Positions 27,896 to 37,103 are shown, counted from the first letter of the stretch. The stretch is DNA of 64,000 nt from Lysobacter solisilvae (GCF_016613535.2 NZ_CP071518.1:3844001-3908000); one strand, 5' to 3'. Notes: generated by a model from the sequence alone, not told the origin. Numbers and translations: made by a program.

Positions 27896-29314
27896 CTAGG
27901 CGATCCCCAACCCCGGAATGGCGCTGATCGAGTCGGGATCGTAGCCGGCCAACCGGGCGAAATCCCGGCCGCGGGCCACGTAGTCGCGATAGGCGCCGAA
28001 GCTCGGCGCGCCGGGCGACAGCAGCAGCACGCCTTCACCGTCCAGGGCGGCGATGCCCAGGGCCATTGCCTCCGCCAGGTCGCGCGCGGCGAGCAGGCTG
28101 AAGCCGGCTTCCCCCGCAACCGGCCGCAGCAGGTCATGGATGCGCGGGCCGTTCTGCCCCATGGTGATGATCGCTGCCGGCGCCCAGGCCCGCATCTCGG
28201 CCGCGAACTCCTCCCATGGCAGCCCGCGATCGTGGCCGCCGACGAGCAGCGCGACGCGACGCCCGCGGAAGACGTCCAGCGCCGCCAGGCTGGCGTAGGG
28301 CGTGGTGCTGATCGAATCGTTGACGAAGGTCACGCCGTCGCGGGTGCCGAGCGTCTGCAGGCGGTTGGGCAGCGGACGGAAGCTGGCGGCGTGTGGCGCG
28401 AGCGCGACGGCATCCAGCCCCAGGGCTTCCAGCGCGGCGAGCACGGCGCACAGGTTGCTGCGGTTGTGGCGGCCGGGCAGCGGCAGGCCAAGCGTATCCA
28501 TGACGAAGGCGTCGCCGCGATACAGCGCGTCCTCACGCAGGTGCCAGCCCCGTGGCTCGTTGAACCAGTGCACGGAACTGCCCGGCAGCGACAGCGTCGA
28601 CAGGATGGGATCGGCCGCGTTGAGCACGGCGACATGCGGCGCCGCCTGGGTCAGCAGCGTCAACTTGTCGGCGATGTAGCGTTCGTGCGAGCCGTGCCAG
28701 TCCAGGTGCTCGGGAAAGATGTTGAGCGCCACGGCGACGTGCGGCTGCGTGCCGCTGGCCGCGACGTCGCCGGTCTGGTAACTGGACAGCTCCACCGCCC
28801 AGAACTCCGGCTCGACGGGCGGGTCCAGCACCTCCAGCAGCGGCAGCCCGATGTTGCCGACCAGGCCCGTCACGTGGCCGCCGGCGCGCAGCAGGTGCGC
28901 CAGCAGCGCGGTGGTCGTGCTCTTGCCCTTGGTGCCGGTGACGCAGATCGTGTTGCGCGCGGTTCCGCCCGGGTCGGCGCGTTCTGCGAACCACAGCGCG
29001 GTGCCGCCGATGAAGCGCGTGCCCTGGGCGGCCGCCGCGACGGCTTCGTCCCCATACGGACTGATGCCGGGGGACTTGACGATCACCGCGTACGCCGACA
29101 GCACCGTGGCGGTGACCTGCGTCTCCACCCGCAGGTGCGCGTCGCCCAGTGCGCGCGCCTGGTCGGCCTCGTCGGCGCTGCACAGCAGGGTCAGCGGCAG
29201 CGCGGGCAGCCGCGAACGGATGGCCTCGTAAGCCGCCCGGCCTTCGCGACCCCAGCCCCACAGCGCGATGCCTCCGCCCTGCGCGGCGATCGCCTCAAGC
29301 TGCGAAATGCGCAC
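27896..29314 (-). CDS. murD2: UDP-MurNAc-L-Ala--L-glutamate ligase (MurD2)
   Basis: Mur ligase family protein of 472 residues with the ATP-binding GTKGKSTTT (about 126-134), the central SSYQTGDVA and [11 protein letters not shown] blocks and a C-terminal domain with [11 protein letters not shown]. In Xanthomonas a diverged MurD homologue, MurD2, adds L-Glu instead of D-Glu, and MurL then epimerises the residue. The adjacent murL gene here identifies this as MurD2 rather than classical MurD. Its start overlaps the murL end by 20 nt, so the two are co-translated. It acts in the cytoplasm on UDP-MurNAc-L-Ala. Confidence 0.9.
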   Translation of the reverse strand: MRISQLEAIAAQGGGIALWGWGREGRAAYEAIRSRLPALPLTLLCSADEADQARALGDAHLRVETQVTATVLSAYAVIVKSPGISPYGDEAVAAAAQGTRFIGGTALWFAERADPGGTARNTICVTGTKGKSTTTALLAHLLRAGGHVTGLVGNIGLPLLEVLDPPVEPEFWAVELSSYQTGDVAASGTQPHVAVALNIFPEHLDWHGSHERYIADKLTLLTQAAPHVAVLNAADPILSTLSLPGSSVHWFNEPRGWHLREDALYRGDAFVMDTLGLPLPGRHNRSNLCAVLAALEALGLDAVALAPHAASFRPLPNRLQTLGTRDGVTFVNDSISTTPYASLAALDVFRGRRVALLVGGHDRGLPWEEFAAEMRAWAPAAIITMGQNGPRIHDLLRPVAGEAGFSLLAARDLAEAMALGIAALDGEGVLLLSPGAPSFGAYRDYVARGRDFARLAGYDPDSISAIPGLGIA

Positions 29315-30656
29315 GCACGCGCTCCCACAACGCAGGCGGGATCCGCTGTTCCTGGTCGATCTCCAGCAGGGGCTCGATCCCCAGCTCCGCCGGGTCGAGC
29401 TGCGGGAGGATCTCGCGGGCGAACCGCTCGACCAGCGCGTCCTCGCGCCACTCCGGGCGATGCGTCAGCGCGGTCATCGCGGCGCGGGACTCGCGCCCCT
29501 CCCCCACGCACTCGAAGGGCTTGTGGTCCTGGTATTCCAGCAGCGCGTCGAAGCCGGCGGTCTGGCCCGGGTCATCGAGCAGGTTGCGGCCGAAGATGCC
29601 CACCAGGCGCGGCTTGGACATGAACGGCGCCAGCGCGAGGAACACGAAGTGGCACTTCGGGCACACGCCGCACCAGCGGTTGGCCGGACGCTCGCCCATG
29701 ATGTGGAAGTTGCGGTTGCAGCTGGAAAAATGCGCGTCGTAATGATCCTGCCGGGCGAACTGGCGCGCGACGGCCAGTTCGCTCAGCGGCCGCAGCAGCG
29801 AGTAGTAGTGGAGGTCGGCGGCGATCGCCCGTTCCACGTACCCGCCCAGCGCCGCCTCGCAGGCCCAGCCCTTGGACCACTGGTGGTTCACCTCGCCCGT
29901 GCCTTCGATCAGGCTGCCGTAGCTGGCCGAGCGTTCGTTGGAGAACACCACCTGGTCGAAGCCCAGCACCACGGCCGCGAACACCAGGATGGCCGAGTTC
30001 ACCGCCGTCACCGGGATGTGTCCGTTCCAGGCGCCCTCGCGGTTGTAGTCGAACAACTGCGGCGCCAGCGCGCGGCCCAGGTTGAGCGTGGGCAGGCCGG
30101 TGCGCGCCGCGCAGGCGCGGATCAGCTGCGAGCCGCCGACCCAGGTGACCGTCTGGGCGACCCCCAGCGTGCGCAGCGCCTCGATGCTGACCAGTGAATC
30201 CTTGCCCCCGCCGATGGCCACCAGCGCCTGATGCGGCAGGCCGAGCGTGGGCGCGGGCGGCGTGGCGCCGGCCTCATGCGGGAAACGGATGCGGCCGTGC
30301 AGGTTCAGGCCGTTGCGGTAGGCGAATTCACCCAGGCCGTTCTCGTAGATGGTGGTTAGCAGCGCCGCGGTGTCGGCATCGATCGTGTAGCCCTCGATGC
30401 GGATGTCGCCCGGCACCGCCGCCTTGTAGTAGCTCACGCCCGCGATCAGGTGCAGCAGCTGCAGCGCGCGCTGCGCGGCGGCCGCGCGTTCCGCGTCCAG
30501 CGTGAAGGGCGCGCCCGGCAGCGTGATCGTCTCGACCAGCTCCGGGCCGTCGTCGAACGCGTACACCAGCTCCGCCACGCCCGTGGCCGCGTCGAAGGTG
30601 CAGCGCTTGAAACGGAAGGACCCGATCGCGTCGCGTTGGAATTTCCACTCGCTCAT
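29295..30656 (-). CDS. murL: UDP-MurNAc-L-alanyl-L-glutamate epimerase (MurL)
   Basis: A 453-residue cytoplasmic enzyme that converts the terminal L-Glu of UDP-MurNAc-L-Ala-L-Glu to D-Glu, in Xanthomonads replacing the MurI route. It carries an adenylating P-loop GGGKDS at 149-154, consistent with ATP use. Conserved cysteines are seen in [13 protein letters not shown] and in the CGVCPKCHF pair near residue 342, which may bind metal. The ATG at 30656 (MSEWKFQRD) was chosen because the upstream reading is Ser/Thr/Arg low complexity. It forms an operon with murD2. Confidence 0.9.
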   Translation of the reverse strand: MSEWKFQRDAIGSFRFKRCTFDAATGVAELVYAFDDGPELVETITLPGAPFTLDAERAAAAQRALQLLHLIAGVSYYKAAVPGDIRIEGYTIDADTAALLTTIYENGLGEFAYRNGLNLHGRIRFPHEAGATPPAPTLGLPHQALVAIGGGKDSLVSIEALRTLGVAQTVTWVGGSQLIRACAARTGLPTLNLGRALAPQLFDYNREGAWNGHIPVTAVNSAILVFAAVVLGFDQVVFSNERSASYGSLIEGTGEVNHQWSKGWACEAALGGYVERAIAADLHYYSLLRPLSELAVARQFARQDHYDAHFSSCNRNFHIMGERPANRWCGVCPKCHFVFLALAPFMSKPRLVGIFGRNLLDDPGQTAGFDALLEYQDHKPFECVGEGRESRAAMTALTHRPEWREDALVERFAREILPQLDPAELGIEPLLEIDQEQRIPPALWERVRAHFAA

Positions 30657-30735
30657 TGTCTTGCTCGATGTCTTGCTTGTTGTTCTTCTGCCACGAAGCC
30701 CGCGTGTCCGGACCGCCATGACGGCGGCCGGCCGC

Positions 30736-33324
30736 TCACGGACCGATGATGTCCTGCTGCGGCAGTGCGCGCAGGTTGTAGGTGTTGGCCATCGCCATGC
30801 CGTAGGCGCCGGCGTCGGCGACCAGCAGCACGTCGCCTTCCGCGGTCGCGCCCGGCAGCAGGCGGTTGCGTCCCAGCACGTCGCCGCTTTCGCAGATCGG
30901 CCCGACCACGTCGAAGGCGGTGTCGTTGGCCTCGTCGAGCCGGCTGAGGTTGTGGATGCCGTGCCAGGCTTCGTACATTGCCGGCCGCATCAGCGCATTC
31001 ATGCCGGCATCGGCGCCGACCCGGCGCACGCCGTCCTTCTCGATCACCTGGGTGACGCCCAGCAGCAGCACGCCGCACTCGGCGACCAGGTAGCGCCCCG
31101 GCTCGACCACCAGGCCGTAGCGCGGATAGGCGGCCTTGATCTCCTCCAGCCCGTCGCGCCACAGCGCCAGGTCGAAGTCCTGCGCGTCGGGCGTGTACGG
31201 AATCGGCAGGCCGCCGCCGATGTCGATGGTTTCCACCGTGCCGACGTTGTCGGCCAGCCCGGCCAGTTGCGCGTACACCTCGCGCCAGTGCCTCGGGTTG
31301 TCGATGCCGCTGCCCAGGTGCGCATGCAGGCCCGTGATCCGCAGGTCCAGGGTGCGCGCCAGGGCGAGGAAGGCGTCGAAGCGCGCGACCGGCAGGCCGA
31401 ACTTCGCCGCCACGCCGCCGGTACGCACCTTCTCGTGGTGACCCTCGCCATGGCCCAGGTCCAGGCGCAGCCACACGCGCTGCCCACGGAAGACCTCCGG
31501 CCACTTCTGCAGCGCTTCCACGCTGTCGATGGTGACGGTCACGCCGCGGGCGAACGCCGCCTCGTACTCACGGCGCGGCGCGAAGCTGGGCGTGAACAGC
31601 ACCCGTTGCGGCAGCAGCGACGGCACATGCGCGAACACGTGATCGAGTTCGGCCTGCGACACGCATTCCAGCCCGAAGCCTTCCTGCACGAGTGCGCGCA
31701 GCAGTTCCGGATGCGGATTGGCCTTCATCGCGTAGAAGCAGTGGCTGATGGCCTCCACCGAACGCAGGGCGCGGGCGCGCTCGCGCATCGTGGCCAGGTC
31801 GTACACGTAGCGCGGCGTGCCCGTCCGCGCGGCATCCAGCAGCGCCGGACGCGCGCCCGCCCACCACGGCGCCGGACGCGCGAGCTTGCCGTGCGCGATC
31901 TCGCGCCAGCTCGGCCCGAACACGCTGGCATCCAGCACCGGCATCGCGCCGCCGCGCACGAGTTCGGCGTGGAGCTGCGGCAGCATGCCGTCGGCATCGG
32001 CCTCGTCGATGACGAAGGTCAGGTTGAGGTCGTTGGACGACTGCGAGATGAGATGCACGCGCTCGCGGCCGAACGTGGCCCAGATGTCGGACAGCTTGTG
32101 CAGCAGCGAACGCATGCCGCGGCCGACCAGCGTGATCGCCGCGCAGGGCGCGATCACCTTCACCCGGCACACCTGCGACAGGTCGGCGGACAGCGCCTCG
32201 AGCACGTTGGTGGTGACCAGGTTCTCGCTGGGGTCCAGCGACACGGTGACGTTCGTCTCCGACGAACCGATCAGGTCGACCGACAGGCCATGGCGCTTGA
32301 AGCGTTCGAACACGTCGGCCAGGAAGCCGACCTGCTGCCACATGCCGATGCTTTCCATCGACACCAGCACGATGCCGTTGCGGCGGCTGATCGCCTTGAC
32401 GCCGGCCACGGTGGTGGCGCTGGCATCGATGCGGGTGCCGGGCAGGTCGAAGCGTTCGGTATCCAGGATCGCCATCGGCACGCCGGCGTCGCGGCAGGGC
32501 GCGATCGAACGCGGATGCAGCACCTTGGCGCCGGTGGTGGCGATTTCCTGCGCCTCGGCGTAGTCCAGGCGGGTGAGCAGCCGGGCGTCGGGCACCTCGC
32601 GCGGATTGGCGGTGAACATGCCCGGCACGTCGGTCCAGATCTCGACGCGGCGCGCCTTCAGCAGGGCGCCGAAGTACGCGGCCGAGGTGTCCGAACCACC
32701 GCGTCCCAGGATCGCCGTGCCGCCATCGCCATGGCGGGCAATGAAACCCTGGGTCAGCAGCATCGGCGCGGCCTGCGTGCCGAAGCGCTCGAGGAATTCG
32801 GCGCTGCTCTCGTGCCGGCAGTTCACCGCCAGGCGCTGCGCCCAGTCGCTGGCGTTGGGCAGCGATACCGCGTCCAGCCACTGGCGCGCGTCGCACCAGC
32901 CGAAGTCCAGGCCCTGCGTGCGCAGGTACGCCGCGCCCAGCGTGGAGGAGAGCAGTTCGCCCTGCGCGAGGACCTCGGCCTGCCAGTCCAGCGGCCTGGA
33001 CTGGGCCCGCGGGTCGGTGCCCAGCGACTGCAGCGCCCCCAGGCGCTGGCCGAGCACGGTTTCGGGATCCAGGTCGAGTTCGGCGCAGAAGGCGCGATGG
33101 CGGTCCACCAGCGCACCGATGCGCGCGTCCACGGCGTCGCCCTGGCTGATGGCCTGCAGCTCGTTGGTCACGCCCGACAGCGCCGACACCACGACCAGCA
33201 CGCGCACGTCCTCGTCGGCCATGCGTTTGGCAGCCAGGCGCCCGATGGTGTCCCAACGATTGCGGCGCGAAACCGACGTGCCGCCGAACTTGAGTACTAC
33301 CCAGGGACGCGCTCCCGCTGTCAC
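30736..33324 (-). CDS. lysAC: bifunctional aspartate kinase/diaminopimelate decarboxylase
   Basis: A fusion of the first and last enzymes of lysine synthesis, 862 residues. The aspartokinase half (about 1-460) begins WVVLKFGGTSVS and includes an ACT-like regulatory region. The PLP-dependent diaminopimelate decarboxylase half (about 480-862) has FYAMKANPHP with the PLP lysine at 534, and a GGGLPIPY glycine loop. The fusion is characteristic of Xanthomonads. A GTG at 33324 is the best start: AAGGAAG lies 7 nt upstream, and the longer reading lacks similarity to aspartokinases. It also supplies meso-diaminopimelate for peptidoglycan, next to murL-murD2. Confidence 0.94.
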   Translation of the reverse strand: MTAGARPWVVLKFGGTSVSRRNRWDTIGRLAAKRMADEDVRVLVVVSALSGVTNELQAISQGDAVDARIGALVDRHRAFCAELDLDPETVLGQRLGALQSLGTDPRAQSRPLDWQAEVLAQGELLSSTLGAAYLRTQGLDFGWCDARQWLDAVSLPNASDWAQRLAVNCRHESSAEFLERFGTQAAPMLLTQGFIARHGDGGTAILGRGGSDTSAAYFGALLKARRVEIWTDVPGMFTANPREVPDARLLTRLDYAEAQEIATTGAKVLHPRSIAPCRDAGVPMAILDTERFDLPGTRIDASATTVAGVKAISRRNGIVLVSMESIGMWQQVGFLADVFERFKRHGLSVDLIGSSETNVTVSLDPSENLVTTNVLEALSADLSQVCRVKVIAPCAAITLVGRGMRSLLHKLSDIWATFGRERVHLISQSSNDLNLTFVIDEADADGMLPQLHAELVRGGAMPVLDASVFGPSWREIAHGKLARPAPWWAGARPALLDAARTGTPRYVYDLATMRERARALRSVEAISHCFYAMKANPHPELLRALVQEGFGLECVSQAELDHVFAHVPSLLPQRVLFTPSFAPRREYEAAFARGVTVTIDSVEALQKWPEVFRGQRVWLRLDLGHGEGHHEKVRTGGVAAKFGLPVARFDAFLALARTLDLRITGLHAHLGSGIDNPRHWREVYAQLAGLADNVGTVETIDIGGGLPIPYTPDAQDFDLALWRDGLEEIKAAYPRYGLVVEPGRYLVAECGVLLLGVTQVIEKDGVRRVGADAGMNALMRPAMYEAWHGIHNLSRLDEANDTAFDVVGPICESGDVLGRNRLLPGATAEGDVLLVADAGAYGMAMANTYNLRALPQQDIIGP

Positions 33325-33607
33325 AGACGTGCTTCCTTTGAAATGGAGGGTGGAGGGACGGACGTGTGGAACCGCACAGGCGGCGGCACGCCCTGCGGAC
33401 GGTTCCAGCAGGACCGACCCGAATGGCCCGACACTGATGAACAACCGAAATGTCCGCGACGGTCGCCCGCCCTCTAGAATTCCGTATCCGGGCGGCCCGG
33501 CGGCGCAGGCGCCGCTGGGCGGAAGGACGATCCTGGAAGGGGACGATTCCAGAAGAGGATTCTAGTCGAACCCGTCCCCTCCTCCCCGACCGGATGCGCC
33601 CCCCGTG
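33325..33607. other. divergent intergenic region between lysAC and the PhzF gene
   Basis: It holds the lysAC ribosome site (AAGGAAG) at its low end, and TAGAAT on the plus strand (33475-33480) and on the minus strand (33564-33559) as possible -10 boxes. No lysine riboswitch fold was recognised. Confidence 0.4.
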
Positions 33608-34483
33608 ATGAAACGTCGTTATCTGCAGCTGGACGTGTTCGCCGGCCATCCCGGCGATGGCAATCCCCTCGCCGTCGTGCTCGACGCGCAGGGCCTGGAC
33701 GACGTCACGATGCAGGCCATCGCGAAGTGGACCCGGCTCCCGGAGACCACCTTCGTCTTCCCCCCGACGCAGCCCGGGGCGAGCTACCGGATCCGCATGT
33801 TCAGCCCGCGCCGCGAGGTGCCGTTCGCCGGCCACCCCAGCGTGGGCACCGCGCACGCGGTGCTGGAGGCGGGTCTGGCGACGCCGCGCGACGGGTTGCT
33901 GATGCAGGAAGGGATCGCCGGCGTGCTGCCGCTGCAGGTCGTCGGCGAGGGCCGCACGCGCACCATCGCGGTCCGTACCCCGCGCGCCCGCGTGGTCGAA
34001 GTCGCCTCCGCGCAGGACCCCCGCCTGGCCCCCGCGCTGCGCGGCCTGGCCCTGGGCGCGCTGCCCCCGGCGCTGATGGACGGCGGCCGCCGCTGGTGGC
34101 TGGCCGAACTGGCCGACGAGGCCGCACTGCGGGGCGCCGAACCGGACTGGGACGCCATCGCGCGGCTCGCCCAGGACACCGAGAGCATGGGCCTGTTCGT
34201 CTACGCGCGCAGCACGGACCCGGTCTACTACTACGCGGTGCGGGCCTTCGTCGGCGCGCCCGCGAGGTTCGAGGACGCCGCCTCCGGCGCGGCCAACGCA
34301 ACCCTCGCCGCCTGGCTGGCGTCGCGGGACGCGCTGCCCTCCGCGGACGGCCGCTACCGCGTCAGCCAGGGCCGCGAAGTGGGCCACGACGCGATCATCG
34401 ACCTGCGCGTGGACGCCGACGGGGAAGTGTGGTCCGGCGGCCGCGTCTGCGACGTGGTCTCGGGCGAGATCGGCTGGGAGTAA
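33608..34483 (+). CDS. PhzF family isomerase-like protein
   Basis: A 291-residue member of the PhzF/diaminopimelate epimerase-fold family. It shows QLDVFAGHPGDGNPLAVV at the N-terminus, the general acid/base Glu46 in RLPETTFVF, FSPRREVPFAGHPSVGTAH and a C-terminal DAASGAANATLAAWL. PhzF itself isomerises a phenazine precursor, but isolated homologues like this are of unknown substrate. ATG 33608 is preferred; GTG 33605 adds one residue. No phenazine genes are nearby. Confidence 0.9.
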   Translation: MKRRYLQLDVFAGHPGDGNPLAVVLDAQGLDDVTMQAIAKWTRLPETTFVFPPTQPGASYRIRMFSPRREVPFAGHPSVGTAHAVLEAGLATPRDGLLMQEGIAGVLPLQVVGEGRTRTIAVRTPRARVVEVASAQDPRLAPALRGLALGALPPALMDGGRRWWLAELADEAALRGAEPDWDAIARLAQDTESMGLFVYARSTDPVYYYAVRAFVGAPARFEDAASGAANATLAAWLASRDALPSADGRYRVSQGREVGHDAIIDLRVDADGEVWSGGRVCDVVSGEIGWE

Positions 34484-34634
34484 GCCGGGCGCGGCGCCGT
34501 CGCGGTGGCGACGGGCGACGAGATGGCATCCTTCCTCCACCGGGCCGGAACATTGCCATGCGTGTGGCTTCGCAACCCGAAGCCAGCCCTGAGGTTCCCC
34601 TACCCCACCCCCTTTCCCGCCTCCGGCTCCCCCC

Positions 34635-35432
34635 ATGACCCAGCTAGCCCACCAGATCGTCTGGATCACCGGCGCTTCCAGCGGCATCGGCGAGGCGCTC
34701 GCCGTCGCCGCCAGCCGGCGGGGCGCCCGTCTCGTGCTGTCCGCGCGGCGCGAGACGGAACTCGAACGCGTGCGCCAGGCCTGCGCGCGGCCGGACCAGG
34801 TCGCATTGCTGCCGGTGGACCTGGCCGCGCTCGAGGATGCCGATGCGCTGACCCGACGAGCCGCCGCCTGCTTCGGCCCCATCGACGTGCTGGTCAACAA
34901 CGCCGGCATCTCCCAGCGCACGGCCCTGCTGGACACCGACATGGCGTCCTACCGCCGGCTGTTCGAGGTCGACCTGTTCGCGCCGATCGCGTTGACGCGC
35001 GCGCTGGCACCCGGCTGGGTGGAGCGCGGCGCCGGCCACGTGGTCGTGGTGAGTTCGGTGTTCGGCCACATGGCGATGGCGCGGCGCACCGGCTATGCGG
35101 CCGCCAAGCATGCGCTGCACGGCTTCTTCGACAGCGCACGGATCGAACTGGAACCGCGCGGCGTGCGGTTCACGCTGGCGTGCCCCGGCTTCGTGCGCAC
35201 GAACATCTCGGTCAACGCGCTGGGCCCGGGCGGCCAGCCCTTCGGGCGCTCCGACCACGACATCGACGGCGGCATGCCGCCTGCGGTGTGCGCGGAAAAG
35301 ATCTGGCGCGCCGTGGAGGCCGATCGCCTGGAAGTGATGATCGCGGGGATCGAACGCGTGCCCGTGTGGATCAAGCGCTACCTGCCGCTGCGCTGGTATA
35401 CGGCGTTTGCGCGGCGCTTGAAGGTCAACTAG
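34635..35432 (+). CDS. short-chain dehydrogenase/reductase
   Basis: Classical SDR of 265 residues: cofactor motif TGASSGIGE (12-20), NNAG at 88-91, catalytic Ser140, Tyr154 and Lys158 (GYAAAKHAL). The C-terminus with IERVPVWIKRYLPLRWY resembles membrane-associated SDRs such as DHRS7 types. Arg residues after the first strand (SARRE) suggest NADP preference. The substrate is unknown. It is the last gene before the cassette array, 71 nt from the first attC-like site and on the opposite strand from the cassette genes. Confidence 0.9.
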   Translation: MTQLAHQIVWITGASSGIGEALAVAASRRGARLVLSARRETELERVRQACARPDQVALLPVDLAALEDADALTRRAAACFGPIDVLVNNAGISQRTALLDTDMASYRRLFEVDLFAPIALTRALAPGWVERGAGHVVVVSSVFGHMAMARRTGYAAAKHALHGFFDSARIELEPRGVRFTLACPGFVRTNISVNALGPGGQPFGRSDHDIDGGMPPAVCAEKIWRAVEADRLEVMIAGIERVPVWIKRYLPLRWYTAFARRLKVN

Positions 35433-35503
35433 GCCCTCCCTCTTCCACGGTCGGCAGGGCGAAGAGTCCTGGAGGCTCATGCGGGAACTGTCGGGTTCGT
35501 GGG

Positions 35504-35576
35504 GCCTGACGCCTGAATTAAGCTGGCAGACCAATCGCGTAACGATTGGTCTGTCGGCTTGAATGAATTATCAGGC
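35504..35576 (-). repeat. attC-like recombination site 1 (integron cassette end)
   Basis: On the minus strand it runs from R'' GCCTGAT to R' GTCAGGC (core consensus GTTRRRY; one mismatch). The inner arms are TTCATTCAAGC and GCTTAATTCAGG, and the terminal stem (AGACCAATCG / CGATTGGTCT) is long. This is the distal end of the array, beside the SDR gene. Confidence 0.85.
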
Positions 35577-35638
35577 CCGCTCACGCGCCGCCTTCCTGGT
35601 ACTTGATTGTTCCGGTTAGGCCCCATCACCGGCGACAC

Positions 35639-35971
35639 CTAAGCATTCCCGATTATGAACTGTGCATGCTCTAGCGAGGAGCCGGCGAGGCCAGGAAGAA
35701 GCTTCTCAACTTGACCGACGGGTAGGCGAAGCAAGGGCCAGTTGCACTTGGCATTTGCGATGGCATTGAGAATGCTCTTACCCACCACCGCATCCGTTTC
35801 ACTCGTTAGAGCGTCTCCAAGTGCGTCAAGGACAACTTGAAGCTCACTCGCAGTGATGGATGCGCCCGCTTGCACGAGATCGCCGAGCTCCTCAGCGGCG
35901 AGGTCGCGGCGACGCTCATCACCGTGCGTGAGGTCATCAATAGCTGCTTGGATGCGCGGGATAGTGTCCAC
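35639..35971 (-). CDS. cassette protein, helical HEAT-like, function unknown
   Basis: A 110-residue soluble protein. It is nearly all helix, with repeated Leu/Ala/Asp patterns such as RRDLAAEELGDLV and LQVVLDALGDAL that resemble ARM/HEAT repeats. The GTG start at 35971 lies 3 nt beyond the core site of attC2 with no ribosome site, and the stop TAG is 63 nt before attC1. It has no signal peptide. It is the most distal cassette and reads opposite to the chromosomal gene beside it. HEAT-like cassette proteins may be immunity or inhibitor proteins, but nothing here proves that. Confidence 0.68.
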   Translation of the reverse strand: MDTIPRIQAAIDDLTHGDERRRDLAAEELGDLVQAGASITASELQVVLDALGDALTSETDAVVGKSILNAIANAKCNWPLLRLPVGQVEKLLPGLAGSSLEHAQFIIGNA

Positions 35972-35974
35972 AGA

Positions 35975-36030
35975 GCCTAACGCCTGAGTTAAGCCGCGCC
36001 GAAGCCGTCGGCTTCAATGACTAATTAGGC
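35975..36030 (-). repeat. attC-like recombination site 2
   Basis: 56 bp on the minus strand from R'' GCCTAAT to a perfect R' core GTTAGGC. The central stem is GAAGCCGACGGCTTC-like and the outer arms include GGCTTAACTCAGGCGTTAGGC, which matches the canonical Xanthomonas/Pseudomonas attC family. Confidence 0.92.
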
Positions 36031-36294
36031 ACTGACCGCAGGGAAGGACAACCCAACCTTGCAGTCGGTGCAATAGAAGCCCTCGTCGGCGGAATTGTGC
36101 GGGGTGCGAGGCGAGGAGTAGTACTGGACAGGTGCCAACGTGTCGCAGGCGGCACGAAGGGCTAGCGGCATTCGCTGAGAGAAGTGGACGACTTGGCGTG
36201 CTTCGGACCAGCCGCTCGAAGTTTCACTTACAGGACAGCCGAGCGCGGTAGCCTGACTGTAGAGCACCGCCAAGTGGCTACACGTTTCAGTCAT
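36025..36294 (-). CDS. cassette protein with CxxC, function unknown
   Basis: An 89-residue hypothetical starting at an ATG 12 nt after the core of attC3. Its TAA stop lies inside the R'' end of attC2, as is common in integron cassettes. Six cysteines are present, including a CTDC pair near the C-terminus (FYCTDCKVGLSF) that could bind metal. There is no signal peptide or membrane segment. The codon use and GC content are lower than those of the surrounding chromosomal genes. No family was recognised. Confidence 0.6.
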   Translation of the reverse strand: MTETCSHLAVLYSQATALGCPVSETSSGWSEARQVVHFSQRMPLALRAACDTLAPVQYYSSPRTPHNSADEGFYCTDCKVGLSFPAVSA

Positions 36295-36306
36295 GCCCGT
36301 TCCAGT

Positions 36307-36366
36307 GCCTTACGCTTGAATCAAGCCGAGTGGCGAAGCGGCATCGGCTTGAATGGATTGTTAGGC
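36307..36366 (-). repeat. attC-like recombination site 3
   Basis: 60 bp on the minus strand from R'' GCCTAAC to R' GTAAGGC. A perfect inner stem TCAAGCCGA / TCGGCTTGA is present, so the folded bottom-strand hairpin recognised by integrases can form. The core has A instead of the second T. Confidence 0.9.
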
Positions 36367-36564
36367 ATTGTCGGCTTCCAGCTGATTCAAGGCGAATGTT
36401 GCATTCTCATATGCCTCAACGGCAGCTTCGGCGAGCTTCTTCCGGCGATCGCCAGATGCGCGACCACCATCTGTGTATTTGGCATCAAGTTCCTCCATTC
36501 GTTCCGAAACTTCGCGGTCCAGGAATTGGGTGAACACAATTTTGTAGACTTCATTTCGATCCAC
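36361..36564 (-). CDS. small acidic cassette protein, function unknown
   Basis: A 67-residue soluble, largely helical protein (MDRNEVYKIVFTQFLDREV at the start). The GTG at 36564 has a good GGAGA ribosome site 6 nt upstream, and TAA is supplied by the R'' end of attC3. The pattern of charged residues (RKKLAEAAVEAYENATFAL) suggests one long amphipathic helix in the second half. GC content is visibly below the window average. No family was recognised. Confidence 0.65.
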   Translation of the reverse strand: MDRNEVYKIVFTQFLDREVSERMEELDAKYTDGGRASGDRRKKLAEAAVEAYENATFALNQLEADNA

Positions 36565-36582
36565 GATCGTCTCCTGAAGAAA

Positions 36583-36642
36583 GCCTAACGCCAGAATTAA
36601 GCCGAGTCGCGAAGCGGCTTCGGCTTGAATGAATTGTCAGGG
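36583..36642 (-). repeat. attC-like recombination site 4
   Basis: 60 bp on the minus strand from CCCTGAC (R'', starting one base after the previous gene's stop codon) to a perfect R' core GTTAGGC. Inner arms AAGCCGAAGCCGC / GACTCGGCTTAA pair around TTCG. Confidence 0.9.
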
Positions 36643-36643
36643 C

Positions 36644-37093
36644 TCATGCCCACCGACGCACAGCCCGCTTGTACGCAGCGTACTCCGCCGGGAAGCGGGC
36701 GGACAGTTGACGCTCCTCAGGCAGAATCTGGAAGCGCGTGACGTAGCCGATGAAGATTGCGACTGCGCCCAGGCCAAGGAGCTTGCCTTGGCAGATGACC
36801 CAGCCCAATAACGCCAATGCGTAGCCCAAGTACATGGGATTGCGCGAGTACCGATACAGCCCCGACGTGATCAGGACAGAGGATCGCTCCGGGTGGAGAG
36901 GGTTGACCGTAGTGCCAGCGCGTCGGAACAGACTCTTGGGCCACGCGTTGATTGAAAGGCCGAGCAAGAGTGCCGGCACCCCAATCGCGGTGTGCACAGG
37001 TGAGTAGATCGATCCGGGCAGTGCCCAGACGATCGTCGCCAACGTGAGAAACAAGAATGGTGGCGGAACCCTTGTTTCGAGAGCCGAGAACAT
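36644..37093 (-). CDS. cassette-borne isoprenylcysteine methyltransferase family membrane protein
   Basis: A 149-residue integral membrane protein with four to five hydrophobic segments. The C-terminal half has the ICMT/PEMT-like signature: SGLYRYSRNPMYLGYALALL, then EERQLSARFPAEYAAYKRAVRRW. Bacterial relatives methylate phospholipids, nickel/cobalt-resistance components or unknown substrates using S-adenosylmethionine. The stop TGA directly abuts attC4 and the start lies 11 nt from attC5. This is the only cassette product with a recognisable enzyme family. Confidence 0.82.
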   Translation of the reverse strand: MFSALETRVPPPFLFLTLATIVWALPGSIYSPVHTAIGVPALLLGLSINAWPKSLFRRAGTTVNPLHPERSSVLITSGLYRYSRNPMYLGYALALLGWVICQGKLLGLGAVAIFIGYVTRFQILPEERQLSARFPAEYAAYKRAVRRWA

Positions 37094-37103
37094 CCGTCTA
37101 TGA

